Program-made: the position numbers and the translations under genes
In this document: positions 10,553 to 21,370 of the stretch, one piece after another
Layout of the letters: every line of letters starts with the position of its first letter
How positions within the stretch are numbered: position 1 is the first letter of the stretch
Origin: Gnetum montanum
Taxonomy: Eukaryota > Streptophyta > Gnetopsida > Gnetales > Gnetaceae
Direction: 5' to 3'
Assembly (NCBI GenBank): GCA_015680685.1
Contig: MNCI01018878.1
Coordinates: 40,139-104,138 of the forward strand
Length of the DNA stretch: 64,000 nt
The notes under the pieces: generated by a model
The model's input: the letters and a program-made list of their open reading frames with translations, nothing else
Database searches by the model: none
What the model was told of the DNA's origin: nothing

Positions 10553-12149
10553 ATGCCTCTCCGACAAGATGATAATAATGCCACACTTAGTGAGGAAGTT
10601 CATTGGAGAACCAACGAACTATATGACGATGAAGGTTGGAGTATACAACCTAAAGTGGGAGTTTCTTAAGAGCATGAACAAAAACAACGTCATCACAACG
10701 CACAAAAGCCTAGCTTACCCGATGGCGATGAACCCCCATTGGCCACTACAAGCTTAACGCAAATACAAGAGGCTGTTCGAATCTCACGTAGGCATCGTAA
10801 AGAGAGCTGTCTACCNNNNNNNNNNNNNNNNNNNNNNNNNNNNNNNNNNNNNNNNNNNNNNNNNNNNNNNNNNNNNNNNNNNNNNNNNNNNNNNNNNNNN
10901 NNNNNNNNNNNNNNNNNNNNNNNNNNNNNNNNNNNNNNNNNNNNNNNNNNNNNNNNNNNNNNNNNNNNNNNNNNNNNNNNNNNNNNNNNNNNNNNNNNNN
11001 NNNNNNNNNNNNNNNNNNNNNNNNNNNNNNNNNNNNNNNNNNNNNNNNNNNNNNNNNNNNNNNNNNNTTAAACAACTGTCCAGGCCATGGGTTTTCCGAG
11101 GAAAGGCTAATGTACCATATCATTGATGGGCTACATAATGAAACCAAAGAGACCTTAGGAATGTATGCCCGAGGTCAACTATACAACCTACAAACCCATC
11201 AAATTCAAGAGCTTATTAAGCAGGTAGCAAAAGAAGAAGGAGAATTAGCTAGATGGGAGACTGTTGAAAAACATCAATGGGACCAAAATCACAACTCAAC
11301 AAAGGTCCATGATCATAGCAAGGAGAGATCAACAAATCTGAAGGTGAAAACATCATCTTTGCCAATACAACAATTGTTAGAAGAAGCCGAGGCAAAGATT
11401 AATAAGATGTTGGAATGGATAAATCAAAAGTGTGGAGAATGTATCAACATCATTGGAGATAGAGTTTTGACAGCCTAAGAAGCAGGGTGAAATAATAGAC
11501 ATTCGGAAAGAAGGAATGAAGGGACTAAGTGCTCAACTGCCAATCATACATATGAATGCAACATATGCCTATACGATCACCCCAATATATTGTTACATCT
11601 CCATGAGCATTGGGGAAACACGTTACATCCAGAGTTCGTACAGAGATACTGTGTTTGATCATAGTGGCAACAATCCCAGTCGTGGGGGAATCCACCCTTA
11701 GACTGGAGGCACCCTTCATATTATCCAAATCCAAACACTTATCATGTTCAACACCCTGTTTCTTCAATTGGGCCGCCACACTTTATCTCATCACAACACC
11801 ATTCTCCACAATACTATCAGCCCATACCTCCAACACAACCACCACCTTGTGCACCTTTCATTCCTCCTAACTTTTAACATTCTCATCCTTTCTCTCCTTC
11901 CAAAATGCCACCAACTGTTCCTAAGGTGTTTGTATCATCGCAACCCACGAACAACACTTGTGCTACCGCTACTAACAGCAGTGAAAAGCCTCCTCAACAT
12001 CAAAGGTGTCCTTTCTTTAAACACGGCCGTAGGAAGGGACAACATAATTTCGAGGTCACTGCAACTTCCAACTCAGCACAAGTCCAACCCTGTGGTGCAC
12101 CCTTACCTTCGAACCCAATGCCTCATGTAACTTCATCAGGGCCACCAAC
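10553..12149 (+). pseudogene. gag: LE4 gag (shortened, interrupted by N gap)
   Basis: Start at 10553 (MPLRQDDNNATLSEE). The N-terminal part is much shorter than in LE5/LE8 and reaches EAVRISRRHRKES, equivalent to EAVRIPTRH.KDS in LE2, after one stop. A 252-base N run follows. The frame at 11110-11478 is the C-terminal half of the capsid core (MYHIIDGLHNETKETLGMYA, then a KQVAKEEGELARWE helix and a coiled region). A zinc-knuckle relic (CNICLYDHP) lies near 11560, then a Pro/His-rich tail to 12149. The tail overlaps in another frame with the polypurine-like CAGTCGTGGGGGA at 11678-11690. Confidence 0.82.
10816..11067. other. Assembly gap (252 N)
   Basis: Run of N inside LE4 gag. By comparison with LE5, the hidden part corresponds to the capsid N-terminal half. 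Confidence 1.
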
Positions 12150-13966
12150 NTTTTTCTTTAATTTTACAACTTTTTGTTTTTCAGTTTTTCATTTTTCAAC
12201 TTTTTGTTTTATCTTTTTATCTTTTTATCTTTTTGTGTGTTTGTCTTTTTACGCTTTTTGTAAGTAATCTCATCTACAAATAAAACACTCATGTGGATCG
12301 TTGGTTGAGATGTGTTTTATGTTATTACGTCATGAGTGATCAATTATTTGAAACAGTGAGCCCACTACATCCACTCATCCACTCTACCGATAAGAGGGTC
12401 TGTTCTAGGGTACAGTGATATTCTTGAAATTTCAAAAACTTAAAATTAATTTTGTGTTCATTGTACCCAGAGTGAAGAAGGATGGACCAAGAGAAAATGG
12501 TTAGGGTGTGACATAAAGAGGACTTGTGGATTCTCTTTGATGTCATCTGTGGGTGTTATCATGTAACTTGGTTGTACTAAGATCCTTGTAGATCTAATGA
12601 AAAATGGGAGTAAGAGTAATCAAAAGGGCACTTGAAAATCAAATGCTGTTCTAGGGGGTCCCACTGGAAAGACATGCACCCATGCCTGAAGGTTGGCAGC
12701 TTCTCTGGATTCAGCAAAGTGAAAAAAAAAGAAAGAAGAGAAAAAGAAAAAGACAAGTGCCATAAAACAAAAACATCACTCCTCCCTTGTACTAAACGCC
12801 AAGGATCGTACACCTTGTTGCTATGGTACTCTCACAGTTGTTCATTATGGGATGAAACAATGTGATGTCGCTGTTTAGAGGAATGGACTTGGTCCTGATC
12901 TTGGAACGATGGGTCAATGACACATTAATCATGCTTTACATGTAGGATTCATTATGCCCTGGGCCAGATACCTCATGTCCCAATCTCTACGATCCCTTCT
13001 ATAGTTCGTCTCATCTCACTATTCATGTAATTGTAGTTCATGATCCATGTAACATAAAATTTTCATCTCATTCCGACGATATTTATATGTGTGTGTTTTG
13101 TGAAGTTAGCACAGATTACATTTAACCCTTCTAGTGCCCACAGATACTTTAAGTGTAATTACACAAGGGCATAATAGGTTGAAACCTGCTTTGGGGAGGA
13201 CCCACTTGTGTAATTTTTTTTAATCTTCATTAATTCTCTAGTTAGAACACATAATTTCTTAGCCTTAGCTTAATTTTTCATAATTTTCTTTCCCTTAATA
13301 CCATCACATAGCCTTTTTCTCTACCATCCGAGGTCCTTATTGATAAATTCCACACCATCATAAATTTCATGCCTTCAGAACTAGTTGAATTACCTTGGAA
13401 CCCTTTAACAATCGTTTAGATGTCCGTAGTTTCCAATGTTTAATTTCAAAAACATATAAAAAAAATTTAGTACATTCTCTAAGTGCCCTCACTTCAATAT
13501 ATACATGACCCCCCTGTGCTAATCAATGCAGGGGAAGTTTTTCAAATTTCTCTCTACGACTTGCGATTGCGTGTCCCTTGCTTTCATATCCACAACTTGC
13601 TTGCTGGTACTCCAATTTTCATTCCGTTTGAACCTAGAACCCAAGGTGTTCAGCTTAGTCGTGGGGGAGGGGCACATGCCGCACATGCTGAATAGTGCAC
13701 AAATTTTTTGAAATTCATCATTGCCCGAAGGACATCTTTAAGGGTAATTAGTTCTAAAATTAAGAATAAAATGTGTCAAAAACAATTTCATCCCCTTAGC
13801 TATATCAGAAAATTAAATTGGGAATCCACCTAAGTCATAGGACTCATCATTATAATTTTTGGGCACAATCACACGTTATAACATATGATCTTTATTTAAG
13901 GCAAGTAGTAAGGTATAACTTGATTTCCAAAATAACCTTACTAACGCTTGGCCCGTGTGATTGCAG
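12150..13966 (+). other. LE4 3' noncoding region with internal polypurine motif
   Basis: It starts at the single N (12150) with a T-rich stretch typical of the region just after pol in LE5 and LE8. No supported ORF was seen; the open frames at 12340-12865 and 13483-13711 are not conserved as proteins. The motif TAGTCGTGGGGGAGGGGC at 13656-13673 repeats the core of the terminal polypurine tract (see findings). The phrase GGGGAGGACCCACTTGTG (13193-13210) is shared with LE5, LE7, LE8 and LE9. Confidence 0.7.
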
Positions 13967-14551
13967 ATGGCTCCGAAATGTGCACAGCAGGAGGGTCCTG
14001 TTCAAGGTGGAACGAAACGATCTCAAAGAGGTGGAAGACAAGGCCTTGCTGGACAACATGCAGAATAGGAGGAACAATCATTCAGCGTTCATCAAAAAGA
14101 TCCTCCTACCATACGGTCTAGGCAGGAAGAAGCATGAGATACCCTCTTTAAAAGCAGTGCCTAGTACTTAGGTGAAATGTACCAATTTTGGCACAACAAA
14201 GAAGAAGGTACCATAGTTAACAATTGTGGTGTGACTATTGATTTCTCTGTTCAAGCCATTCTGGAAGTATTAAACCTTTGGAATATAGGGCCAAAGGTTT
14301 CTCAGAACCAGCTGGACACTTTCAGAACTAAGCAACTTAATAAACTATTGACAGAGAATAAAAGGGTGGCAGAAGAAAAAGAGAAGGCTGTCTGGGTTGC
14401 CTCTATGGCACAAGTGCAAACTTACATGCATGCCAAGGCACTCAAGGCCTTACAAGAGGAGAAACTCCAGGCTATACTTCAATGCTATCAAATCCTAGAC
14501 CTGGAGCGCAAGAAAAGGGAAAGACACCCATGGAGGAGCCACCGCCACTAG
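13967..14551 (+). pseudogene. LE4 env-position ORF, short form
   Basis: It starts ATGGCTCCGAAATG directly after TTGCAG, a plausible splice acceptor, so the ORF may be expressed from a spliced RNA (inference). MAPK matches the start of the longer ORF in LE8 and LE9. A frameshift follows after about 30 codons. The segment GEMYQFWHNKEEGTIV, followed by VTIDFSVQAILEVLNL, aligns with the GETYLFWNNK segment of LE8. The last part (about 14310-14551) is Lys/Glu/Gln-rich and probably coiled coil. It is much shorter than in LE8 because the central domain is missing. The function is unknown. The pattern resembles the putative plant transposon protein domain often found near Athila-type elements. Confidence 0.6.
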
Positions 14552-14719
14552 GAACTAGATTAGTTCCTCATTTTTGTAGTTGTAGTATTTTTTCTCTGTG
14601 TTGTATCTTCCCACACTGGGGCATTAGTCCATTTCTTTTTCTAGTTAATAATCCCATACCTATCCACTATGTAATCACTGAAGCTTGTTCTCCTTGTAAC
14701 TTGAGGACGAGTTTTTATT

Positions 14720-14733
14720 CAGTCGTGGGGGTA
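14720..14733 (+). promoter_or_regulatory. LE4 terminal polypurine tract
   Basis: CAGTCGTGGGGGTA lies immediately before the 3' LTR and would prime plus-strand synthesis. Confidence 0.85.
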
Positions 14734-15722
14734 TGATGAGACGTGGTTCGCATAGGCCGCGATATCGCATCCCCCGCAATATCGCATACACGATATTGCA
14801 TCTTCCCCTACGATATCGCGTACACGATATCGCAGTCAGCTGCAATTTCTATAAATAAGAGGCAGCTCTCCCTCATTTGCATCCCAGTTTTAGAGTAGCG
14901 AAGCCATGGCAGTTTGATCCCTCCAAAGTTAGATTTTTTTCCCGTGTTTGCCCGCAGTGTGGTGAATGTAATTGTACGGTGTCTTTATTCGAGTGTGCCG
15001 TACTTGGACACACACATGACCGGCAATAAAGATCAAGATTACTTCATCATTGCAGCATTCACTTGGTTTATTTATTTGTTTTTTAATTAATGTTATTTAT
15101 TGCTTTCATAGCGCGGTGTGAGTACGACTTGGCTATGAGCATCTACGGATGTGTATGGCTAGTCAAGGAATCGGTTACTCGTCGCGATTAGTCTCTCACC
15201 CTTAACTCCTAGAAGCGGAACAAGTACGACTTGATTATGAGCATTTAAGTGTGACTGCTTGGTAGCCCAGTGGTGTAGCTAGGATCTACACTTGGTAACC
15301 CAGTGGTGTATTTGGGGTCTACGCTTGGTAATCCCAGTGGCGTACCTAGGATCTATGCTTTGTAGTCCCAGTGGCAGTTGTGCACAAGGTCCAAGATGTG
15401 TACAGTTGATCAAGGAATCGGTTGCTCTTCGCACTTAGGCTAGATTAGATTTCTTTACCCTTTTCCTCATAGCTTAGCTTAGTTAGTATTATTTTCCATT
15501 GCCTTCAGGTGTAGCGTTAGAATTAGGAAACACATCATACACCTCATCTAGACTAAACCATATGTGACATATGCAAAACTAGTCTAGGTGGGAAGACAGC
15601 GAACTGTGACCTAAGGCTAACTATCTAGGTGCCACAACTAGTCCATCTGCGGAGTTCGACCGGATCACACGTGCGACGCTCGTTTCGTATGGTTGAGTGT
15701 AGGGGTACCTCGCCACTCATCA
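14734..15722 (+). repeat. LE4 3' LTR (989 bp)
   Basis: Same ends and internal order as the 5' LTR. It has a shorter GATATC array (14758-14832) but four rather than two units of the 33-bp CTTGGTARCCCAGTGG repeat, starting at 15257, 15290, 15323 and 15357. The target duplication GTGAG follows. Confidence 0.95.
15257..15372 (+). repeat. 33-34 bp tandem repeat inside LE4 3' LTR
   Basis: Four units of roughly GCTTGGTAGCCCAGTGG plus about 16 variable bases ending in ATCTAY. The 5' LTR of the same element has two (10024 and 10057). LE5 LTRs also have two. Confidence 0.9.
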
Positions 15723-16922
15723 GTGAGTTTGGTTGTAAGATGAGGAAATATATTCTTTTCCATTTTGGTGGATGATTACAAACTAACATTTGATGATTGA
15801 TTTTGAACATGGGATGAGGAGGCCATCTTGGATTTTGGAACAAATAAAATTGTAATACTTCTCATTGATAATTGTAAAATCAAGTTCCTATCCCCTTTGC
15901 CTAAGGAATTATCTATGTTCTATCACTACAAGATACTTAGAATCATAGATACACATTAGTTCTTAGTTGGGGCTATATGGGTTATGTTGTGACATAGAAT
16001 AGTGGAACAAGAAAAGGCATCAAAGGTGTAAGGATAATGTGAAAAGTCTCAACTTGTAACTAATCCCAATGTATAAGCTAACTTATAAAACTTTCAATGT
16101 ATGAAAGTTCAACTTAGGTAGGTTGTAGTTTACTAACCTCTAATGTATCATAGCTCCAACAAATAAGCTACAACTGCAACAAAAAAATTAATTTTTTTTC
16201 AAAGTTTTATTAATGTATGTAGCAACGTTGGGAAAAGGGAAATGGGTTCTAACGTATATGCTGGAGTAGCAATTTTGAGCTGCAACTACAAAAAACTAAG
16301 AAACTAATTCACACTATGCTAGCAAAAATTTCCAATGTAAGAAGTAGAGGTAGCATTGTAACTATAATAATGAAAAGTAATTTTCAAGTATAGGAAGTTG
16401 GAACAACATTGCACATTGCATTGTAAAAATAGTGTATAAAATTTTTGCTTGGTAAACTAGCTTGGGTTTATATGTTGCAATTTCAAGAAAACCCAAAATA
16501 ACTTTTATTTAGTTAAATACGCTAATGTAAAAATGATAGAAATAAGCAAAAAATTTGCAATAGGTTCTGATGAAGAATTCAAGAAGAGGCCTTTTTTCTA
16601 GTGCTAGAAACAACAATGATGGAAAAATTTGGTGCTAGAAGAATTGAAAATTCTCATGTGGAACAGTGTTACTTATGAATCCACAAGCCTCAAAAAGGAT
16701 CTGGAGTGTTCTAAATAGTCTAGTTGATCACTTAGGGACAAGGGGATTTTGTTATCAATTCATGTCAAAAGAAACAAAGAAAAATATAACAAAACGAGAA
16801 AAATCAAAATACAACGAGAGATTCAAGAATAAGAAAAATAAAAGAGTAATATTAGCAAATGAAAATGATTGTAAATTTTATATCAAATGTAATAATGTAA
16901 GAATAAGTTCAAGGAGGAGTAT
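15723..16922. other. Spacer between LE4 and LE5
   Basis: It begins with the GTGAG target duplication. AT-rich sequence with many AATGTA-containing words and no convincing gene; the open frame at 16666-16983 is Lys/Asn-rich low-complexity reading and runs into the LE5 LTR. It ends with AGTAT (16918-16922), the left target duplication of LE5. Its first part may be 5' sequence of LE3, but I cannot show this. Confidence 0.6.
16918..16922. repeat. LE5 target-site duplication, left copy (AGTAT)
   Basis: AGTAT precedes the 5' LTR and recurs at 24366-24370 after the 3' LTR. Confidence 0.93.
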
Positions 16923-18013
16923 TGATGGGATGCGATATCGCATGAGTCGTGATATCACGTACACGATATCGCGGCCGTTGTGATATTGCATCCCGCACGA
17001 TATTGCATACGCGATATCGTGTCTTCCCCTGTGATATCACGTACACGATATCATGGTCCATCGTCATATCTATAAATAAGAGGCGACAATCCCCTTATTC
17101 ATCATCCTAGGCTAGAAGTAGGAAAACTCTGGCAGATTGATCACTACAGAGATAGAATATTTTCCATGTGCCTGTAGTAGGAGTCCCCAAGTGAACGGAT
17201 CTTTATTCGAGCAACATTGTACCTAAACGCAAGTTGTGTATGGCAATAAAGATGAGCTTTGTGGATAAACCTTGTAGTGCATGGAATAGGATTTTATTAC
17301 TTGTTATTTCTTACATGTTATTTATTACCTATAGTAGTGCGGTATGAATACGACTTGATTACAAGCATCTAAGTGTGATTGCTTAGTAACCCAGTGGCAT
17401 ATCTAGGATCTATGCTTGGTAATCCCAGTGGTAGTCGTGCGCTAGGATGTGTACGGTTAGTCAAGGAATCGGTTGCTCATCGTGATTAGATTCTCTCACC
17501 GTTATATCCTAGTAATGCGGGATAAGTATGACTTGATTACAAGCATTTACGGGTGTGTACAGATAGTTAAGGAATGGATGCTTATCATGCTTAGGTTAGT
17601 TAAGTGCCTCAGTATGACAACTTCGAGCACGTGTGTTACGCATGGTGATCCCAGTAACGATTAGCGTTTGGTAGCCACGGTTGCATAGTTCTGGGTGTGT
17701 ACGGTAAGTGGGAATGGATGCTGATGCTAGGTAATTTAGACTTAGTGCATTAGTTAGAGTTAGCCTTAGTTTCTCAACCCTTCCCTCGTAGCACAGAAGA
17801 CATAAAAACATAAAAGACCATAAAAATCATATACCTTAGACTTTCTTAACCATACACCGAGACACATACAAGTAAGTCTGGGAAGACAATGAATAATTAA
17901 CCCTAAGTGTTCCATGGGGCGTGTAGGCATTTAGTCTGCAGAGTTTGACCAGATTTCACATGAAAACGCTCGTATTCGTATGGTTGAGTATAGGGGTATC
18001 TCGCCACTCATCA
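16923..18013 (+). repeat. LE5 5' LTR (1091 bp)
   Basis: It starts TGATGGGATGCGATATCGC and ends CGCCACTCATCA. A GATATC array spans 16927-17060. The TATAAATA box is near 17082. The inverse pair ATCTTTATT (17199-17207) and AATAAAGAT (17245-17253) follows. Downstream is a duplicated GACTTGATTACAAGCATYTA segment. Confidence 0.95.
17199..17253 (+). promoter_or_regulatory. Predicted poly(A)-signal hairpin in LE5 5' LTR
   Basis: ATCTTTATT and AATAAAGAT are perfect 9-base inverse complements separated by 37 bases. The second arm holds the poly(A) signal AATAAA. The same arrangement recurs in LE2, LE4, LE6, LE8 (5' LTR), LE9, LE10 and, with one altered base, LE11. Confidence 0.75.
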
Positions 18014-18014
18014 T

Positions 18015-18032
18015 TGGCGCCATTGTCAGGGA
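18015..18032 (+). promoter_or_regulatory. LE5 primer-binding site (tRNA-Asp)
   Basis: TGGCGCCATTGTCAGGGA, one base after the LTR. Two transitions separate it from the tRNA-Asp complement. Confidence 0.92.
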
Positions 18033-18047
18033 CTAAGTGTTTGTGCA

Positions 18048-18142
18048 TCGAATAGAACATAAAGAAAATCACTCATATTGTTGGGAGCCTTAACNTCGAA
18101 TAGAACATAAAGAAAATCACTCATATTGTTGGGAGCCTTAAC
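18048..18142 (+). repeat. 47-bp duplication around a single N
   Basis: 18048-18094 and 18096-18142 are identical and separated only by the N at 18095. This is best read as two overlapping contig ends joined without collapsing. Confidence 0.9.
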
Positions 18143-18207
18143 GAACCTTCGGGTTAATTAATTAACTAAGAATTTATATTACAGTGAAATAGTACACTGA
18201 TAAAAAA

Positions 18208-20560
18208 ATGACTTCTTCTCACAAATCTAATTCACCACCTAGGACTAATACTAGAGATAGTCGGCAACATACAACAGTCCTAAATAATACAAGATAGTTT
18301 ATACTCATCCCGATGAATATATTCCAAACTTTACCTTTATTCTCCATCAAGACGAACAACTGTGATGGAGAGATCTGCAAGGTAACATTATGTTACCCCC
18401 AGATCGATCATCCCTAACATGCTCTTCCATGCCTTGGCACAGATTGACATGCAAGAACTATTTGTTGAATATGTTTCTGAAGATTTTGATATGAGGGATT
18501 ATCATCCCACAAATGCACAATGTATGAGGGACTTAAGGCATGAGAGTCAACATACACTGCTGAAGGACAAAGCCCCACACATCCTTAGCGAAATAGGAGA
18601 TGAGGAGCCCCTTATAACGAGTTCTTTAGCAAATGATGTTTCCCCTCCTAATGATGGTGAGGAGGTAAGGCATTAGAACCTACGCTTAACAATCCATAAC
18701 ACTGGTTCTGATCCCTGTGAACGCCAACTATTCATGGAAGGAACAACAACTCACGTTAAGGACGAGCACTTAGATTATTATAACGATTGGGGCTGAAGCA
18801 GCCGAAGAGAAGGTAAGAAACATCGTCATGGTGATGGCTCCCCTTCTTCTTCTCCTTCATCTCACCACTCACCCTTTCCTTTCACATCTGGGCATAGCCA
18901 TTATGAACATAACAGTTGGGAAAGTCGAGAGAGAGGATAAGGTCAAGGACGTAGGGAGAGTAGGGAACCATGAAGACATCACAGGTGTCAGAAAGAGATG
19001 ATCATGATGAGCCCCTACTCGCAACGTGAAGTATGCTTAACATCACAAGGCTGTTAGGATTCCAACAAGGCACCAAAAGGATAGTCAGATCAAGCGTTTA
19101 GATATGAATAATATTCCACATTTTGAAGGGGGATATAACGCTGATCCGTAACATCATTTACAGGCATTCCACGATGCCTGTGCCTTGCAAAAGATAGAAA
19201 ATGAGTGGCAGAAGCTTAAGTTTTCCCAAGGACACTCATCAAAGAAGTAGAGAGTTAGTACCGGTCTTTAGAACCAAAAACCATCAAGAGGTGGAGTATG
19301 ATGCTTAAACTCTTCAACGATAAATATCAGACGTACTCTAGAGTGTTCAATTTGTGTAAGCAGATCCAAGGCTGGAAACAAGGTGCTTATGAACCCTTGG
19401 ATGCTGCCATGGCCTGCCACTATACATTGTTACATCGTTGCCTGGGCCATTGGTACGCTCAGCGGGATCAAGTTCGCCACATCGTGGATGGGCTAAGGCA
19501 TGAAACGAGAAGAACCCTTGGGACTTATGCCCAAGGGAGACTATCACAACTTAGAGCCCAAGAAGTACAACGCTTGTTGGAACAAGTAGCACAAGAAGAG
19601 GGTGAACTACGTAAGAGGGAAAGTGCAGAAGAATACAACCACAATCCCTCCCTTCGAAAGAAGGAAGTGAAATTTTGTGATGAGGAGGATGAGTCACCAC
19701 TCGAAGAGTTGGTGAACCGAAAAATCTTGCCGATCCAAAAATTAATAACTAAGGTATTGGCTAAGGTAGATCAGATGTGGGATTCCTTAGACTTGAGCAT
19801 TGAAATAGTCTTGAAAATTGTAGAAGAGCCTAAGGAGGAACGAAGTAGTGACAAAGGTAAGACAAAGTAGAGAAATTCAAGCCCTACACATAACAAGGGT
19901 AAGGGGAAAATTCCTATCTCTGATGAGGCTGTGGAATCTGACATAGACGATGATGGTGAATGTGAGATCTGCCACTATGACCATCCTAAGGGATGTTGTC
20001 CTGTTATCTCACATCTACAGGAGTCTGGGGTGTATGTGCTAAATCTAAGACTCAACCAACGGAAAACACCCCGAAGGTTATCTTACCCATAAGGTAACCC
20101 AAGGTAGTTCCACCAACCACTAACGTATTATCCAATTGGAACTCCACCATAGTCCATTAGACAACATCAGTAGTGGCAATACCCATAGTCATGGGGGATG
20201 CCACCGCCAACACAACAGTACCCTTACCGGTAGCCCGATCCTTATGGTTATTATGTGTAGCAGCTGGTTTCTCCAGGTGACTCTATGGATCACACAACTC
20301 CCCAATGTCACTACCAAGTTCGGGAGTACTTCAAGAGGACTCCTTCTCCTCTTGGAGGAATCTCACATTCATCCCATCCTCCAACTCCATTCGCACCTCT
20401 TCCACATGTAGTTCCCATACAACCTGTTCTAACAATGCAAGGGGAACTCCCTACTCAACCATAGCAATGTAACGCTGCGAGAGCTGTAAATATTCAACCT
20501 GGTGCTGGTTCTGATAATTGTACAAAAAAAGGCCTTTCTTCAAAACCAGAAGCCCAGACA
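18208..20560 (+). pseudogene. gag: LE5 gag (decayed)
   Basis: Start at 18208 (MTSSHKSNSPPRTNTRDSRQ). The N-terminal domain continues with stops and shifts through 18419-18676 (MLFHALAQIDMQELFVEYV...MRDYHP). The best preserved part is the capsid core and following helices at 19298-19870: MMLKLFNDKYQTYSRVFNLC, HIVDGLRHETRRTLGTYAQG, and a long Glu/Lys-rich helix. A zinc-knuckle-like CEICHYDHPKGCC follows at about 19960-20000, spaced C-x2-C-x3-H-x3-4-C. After it comes a Gln/Pro/Tyr-rich tail. Gag would package the RNA. Some W codons are now stops. Confidence 0.88.
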
Positions 20561-20639
20561 AACTCTCATAACAACAAGCAGTTGAGTACATGTACATGCC
20601 TCAATCATCTAACACTTTGGAGTACCCTTTAGTCCAAAA

Positions 20640-21187
20640 GAACTGTACGCATCGGTTATGTTAACACATACTGTACCTGATTGGATCAAGGTAGGCCACC
20701 TTCCCAGGAAACTATCTGACCTTGGGATCCCCTTAATTTCTTTGCAAATCACTGGGAATGCACCACATCAAGCTCTTCTTGACTTAGGTTTGGAGTCAAT
20801 TTAATATCACGAGAAATGTATCAAGCCTAGAACCTGCCCCAACTTAAGAAGAGTAACATCCAACTGGAGCTGGCCGACTAGTCCATCACCATTCCCTTAG
20901 GATTGGTGGAGGACATCATCACCACTGTGTGTGGGTGGTCATAACCAGCCAATTTTATGGTGATTGAAGTTAACAATGAATGGGGCTTCCAAATTATAAT
21001 GGGAAGGCCATGGTTAAGTACAGTAGATGCATACCTAGGAATCCATGATCTTTCCTTGCAAATATCTAAGATAAATATTTACGGGAAGATCAAGGAGAAT
21101 AAAGTTCCATGCATCACATACAGTGACACCGAGGGTGATGACATGGAAGAGTGTTCAACATTGCTTCCATGTGAGCGGTGTGCCTAA
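20640..21187 (+). pseudogene. LE5 aspartic protease (decayed)
   Basis: The retropepsin active-site strand LLDLG lies near 20785, followed by a frameshift; Athila-type proteases have D-L-G-A-S here. The open frame 20957-21187 carries the C-terminal signature FQIIMGRPWLSTVDAYLGIH and then the linker to DMEECSTLLPCERCA. The linker continues to about 21370, where the element jumps to its post-pol region. It is the last enzyme domain retained in LE5. Confidence 0.83.
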
Positions 21188-21370
21188 GAAATAAAAATTC
21201 AGAGGTGCCTGTATGTAGCAACCACACCAATAGTAGACACCCCATGGCTGATAGCTACTAGGAAGAGCAAACTAATATGCATGGAACGAATTGAGGAAAC
21301 TCATGCTAACAACGAAGGCATAGACACCTTAGAACATGAGTGTCGCCAACTTCCACCCCTCAACCTAAAA

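Larger units (their letters stand above)
9470..15722 (+). mobile_element. LE4: complete-ended, pol-less Athila/Tat-like element
   Basis: 6253-bp element with matching LTRs (9470-10422 and 14734-15722), TG...CA ends, tRNA-Asp PBS, terminal polypurine tract and a perfect 5-bp target duplication. It holds gag (partly hidden in an N gap), a long 3' untranslated region and a short env-position ORF. No protease, RT, RNase H or integrase is visible. Gag tail and 3' region meet at a single N (12150), so the absence of pol could be partly an assembly effect. The two LTRs differ mainly by transitions and by repeat copy number, pointing to a moderately old insertion. Confidence 0.93.

Noticed and set aside
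10739-11147. Open frames spanning the N run at 10816-11067
   Set aside because: Length is produced by unknown bases; only the flanking gag homology is usable.
12340-12865. Overlapping open frames on both strands
   Set aside because: Not conserved in LE5, LE8 or LE9 and lying in the noncoding 3' region; base composition explains them.
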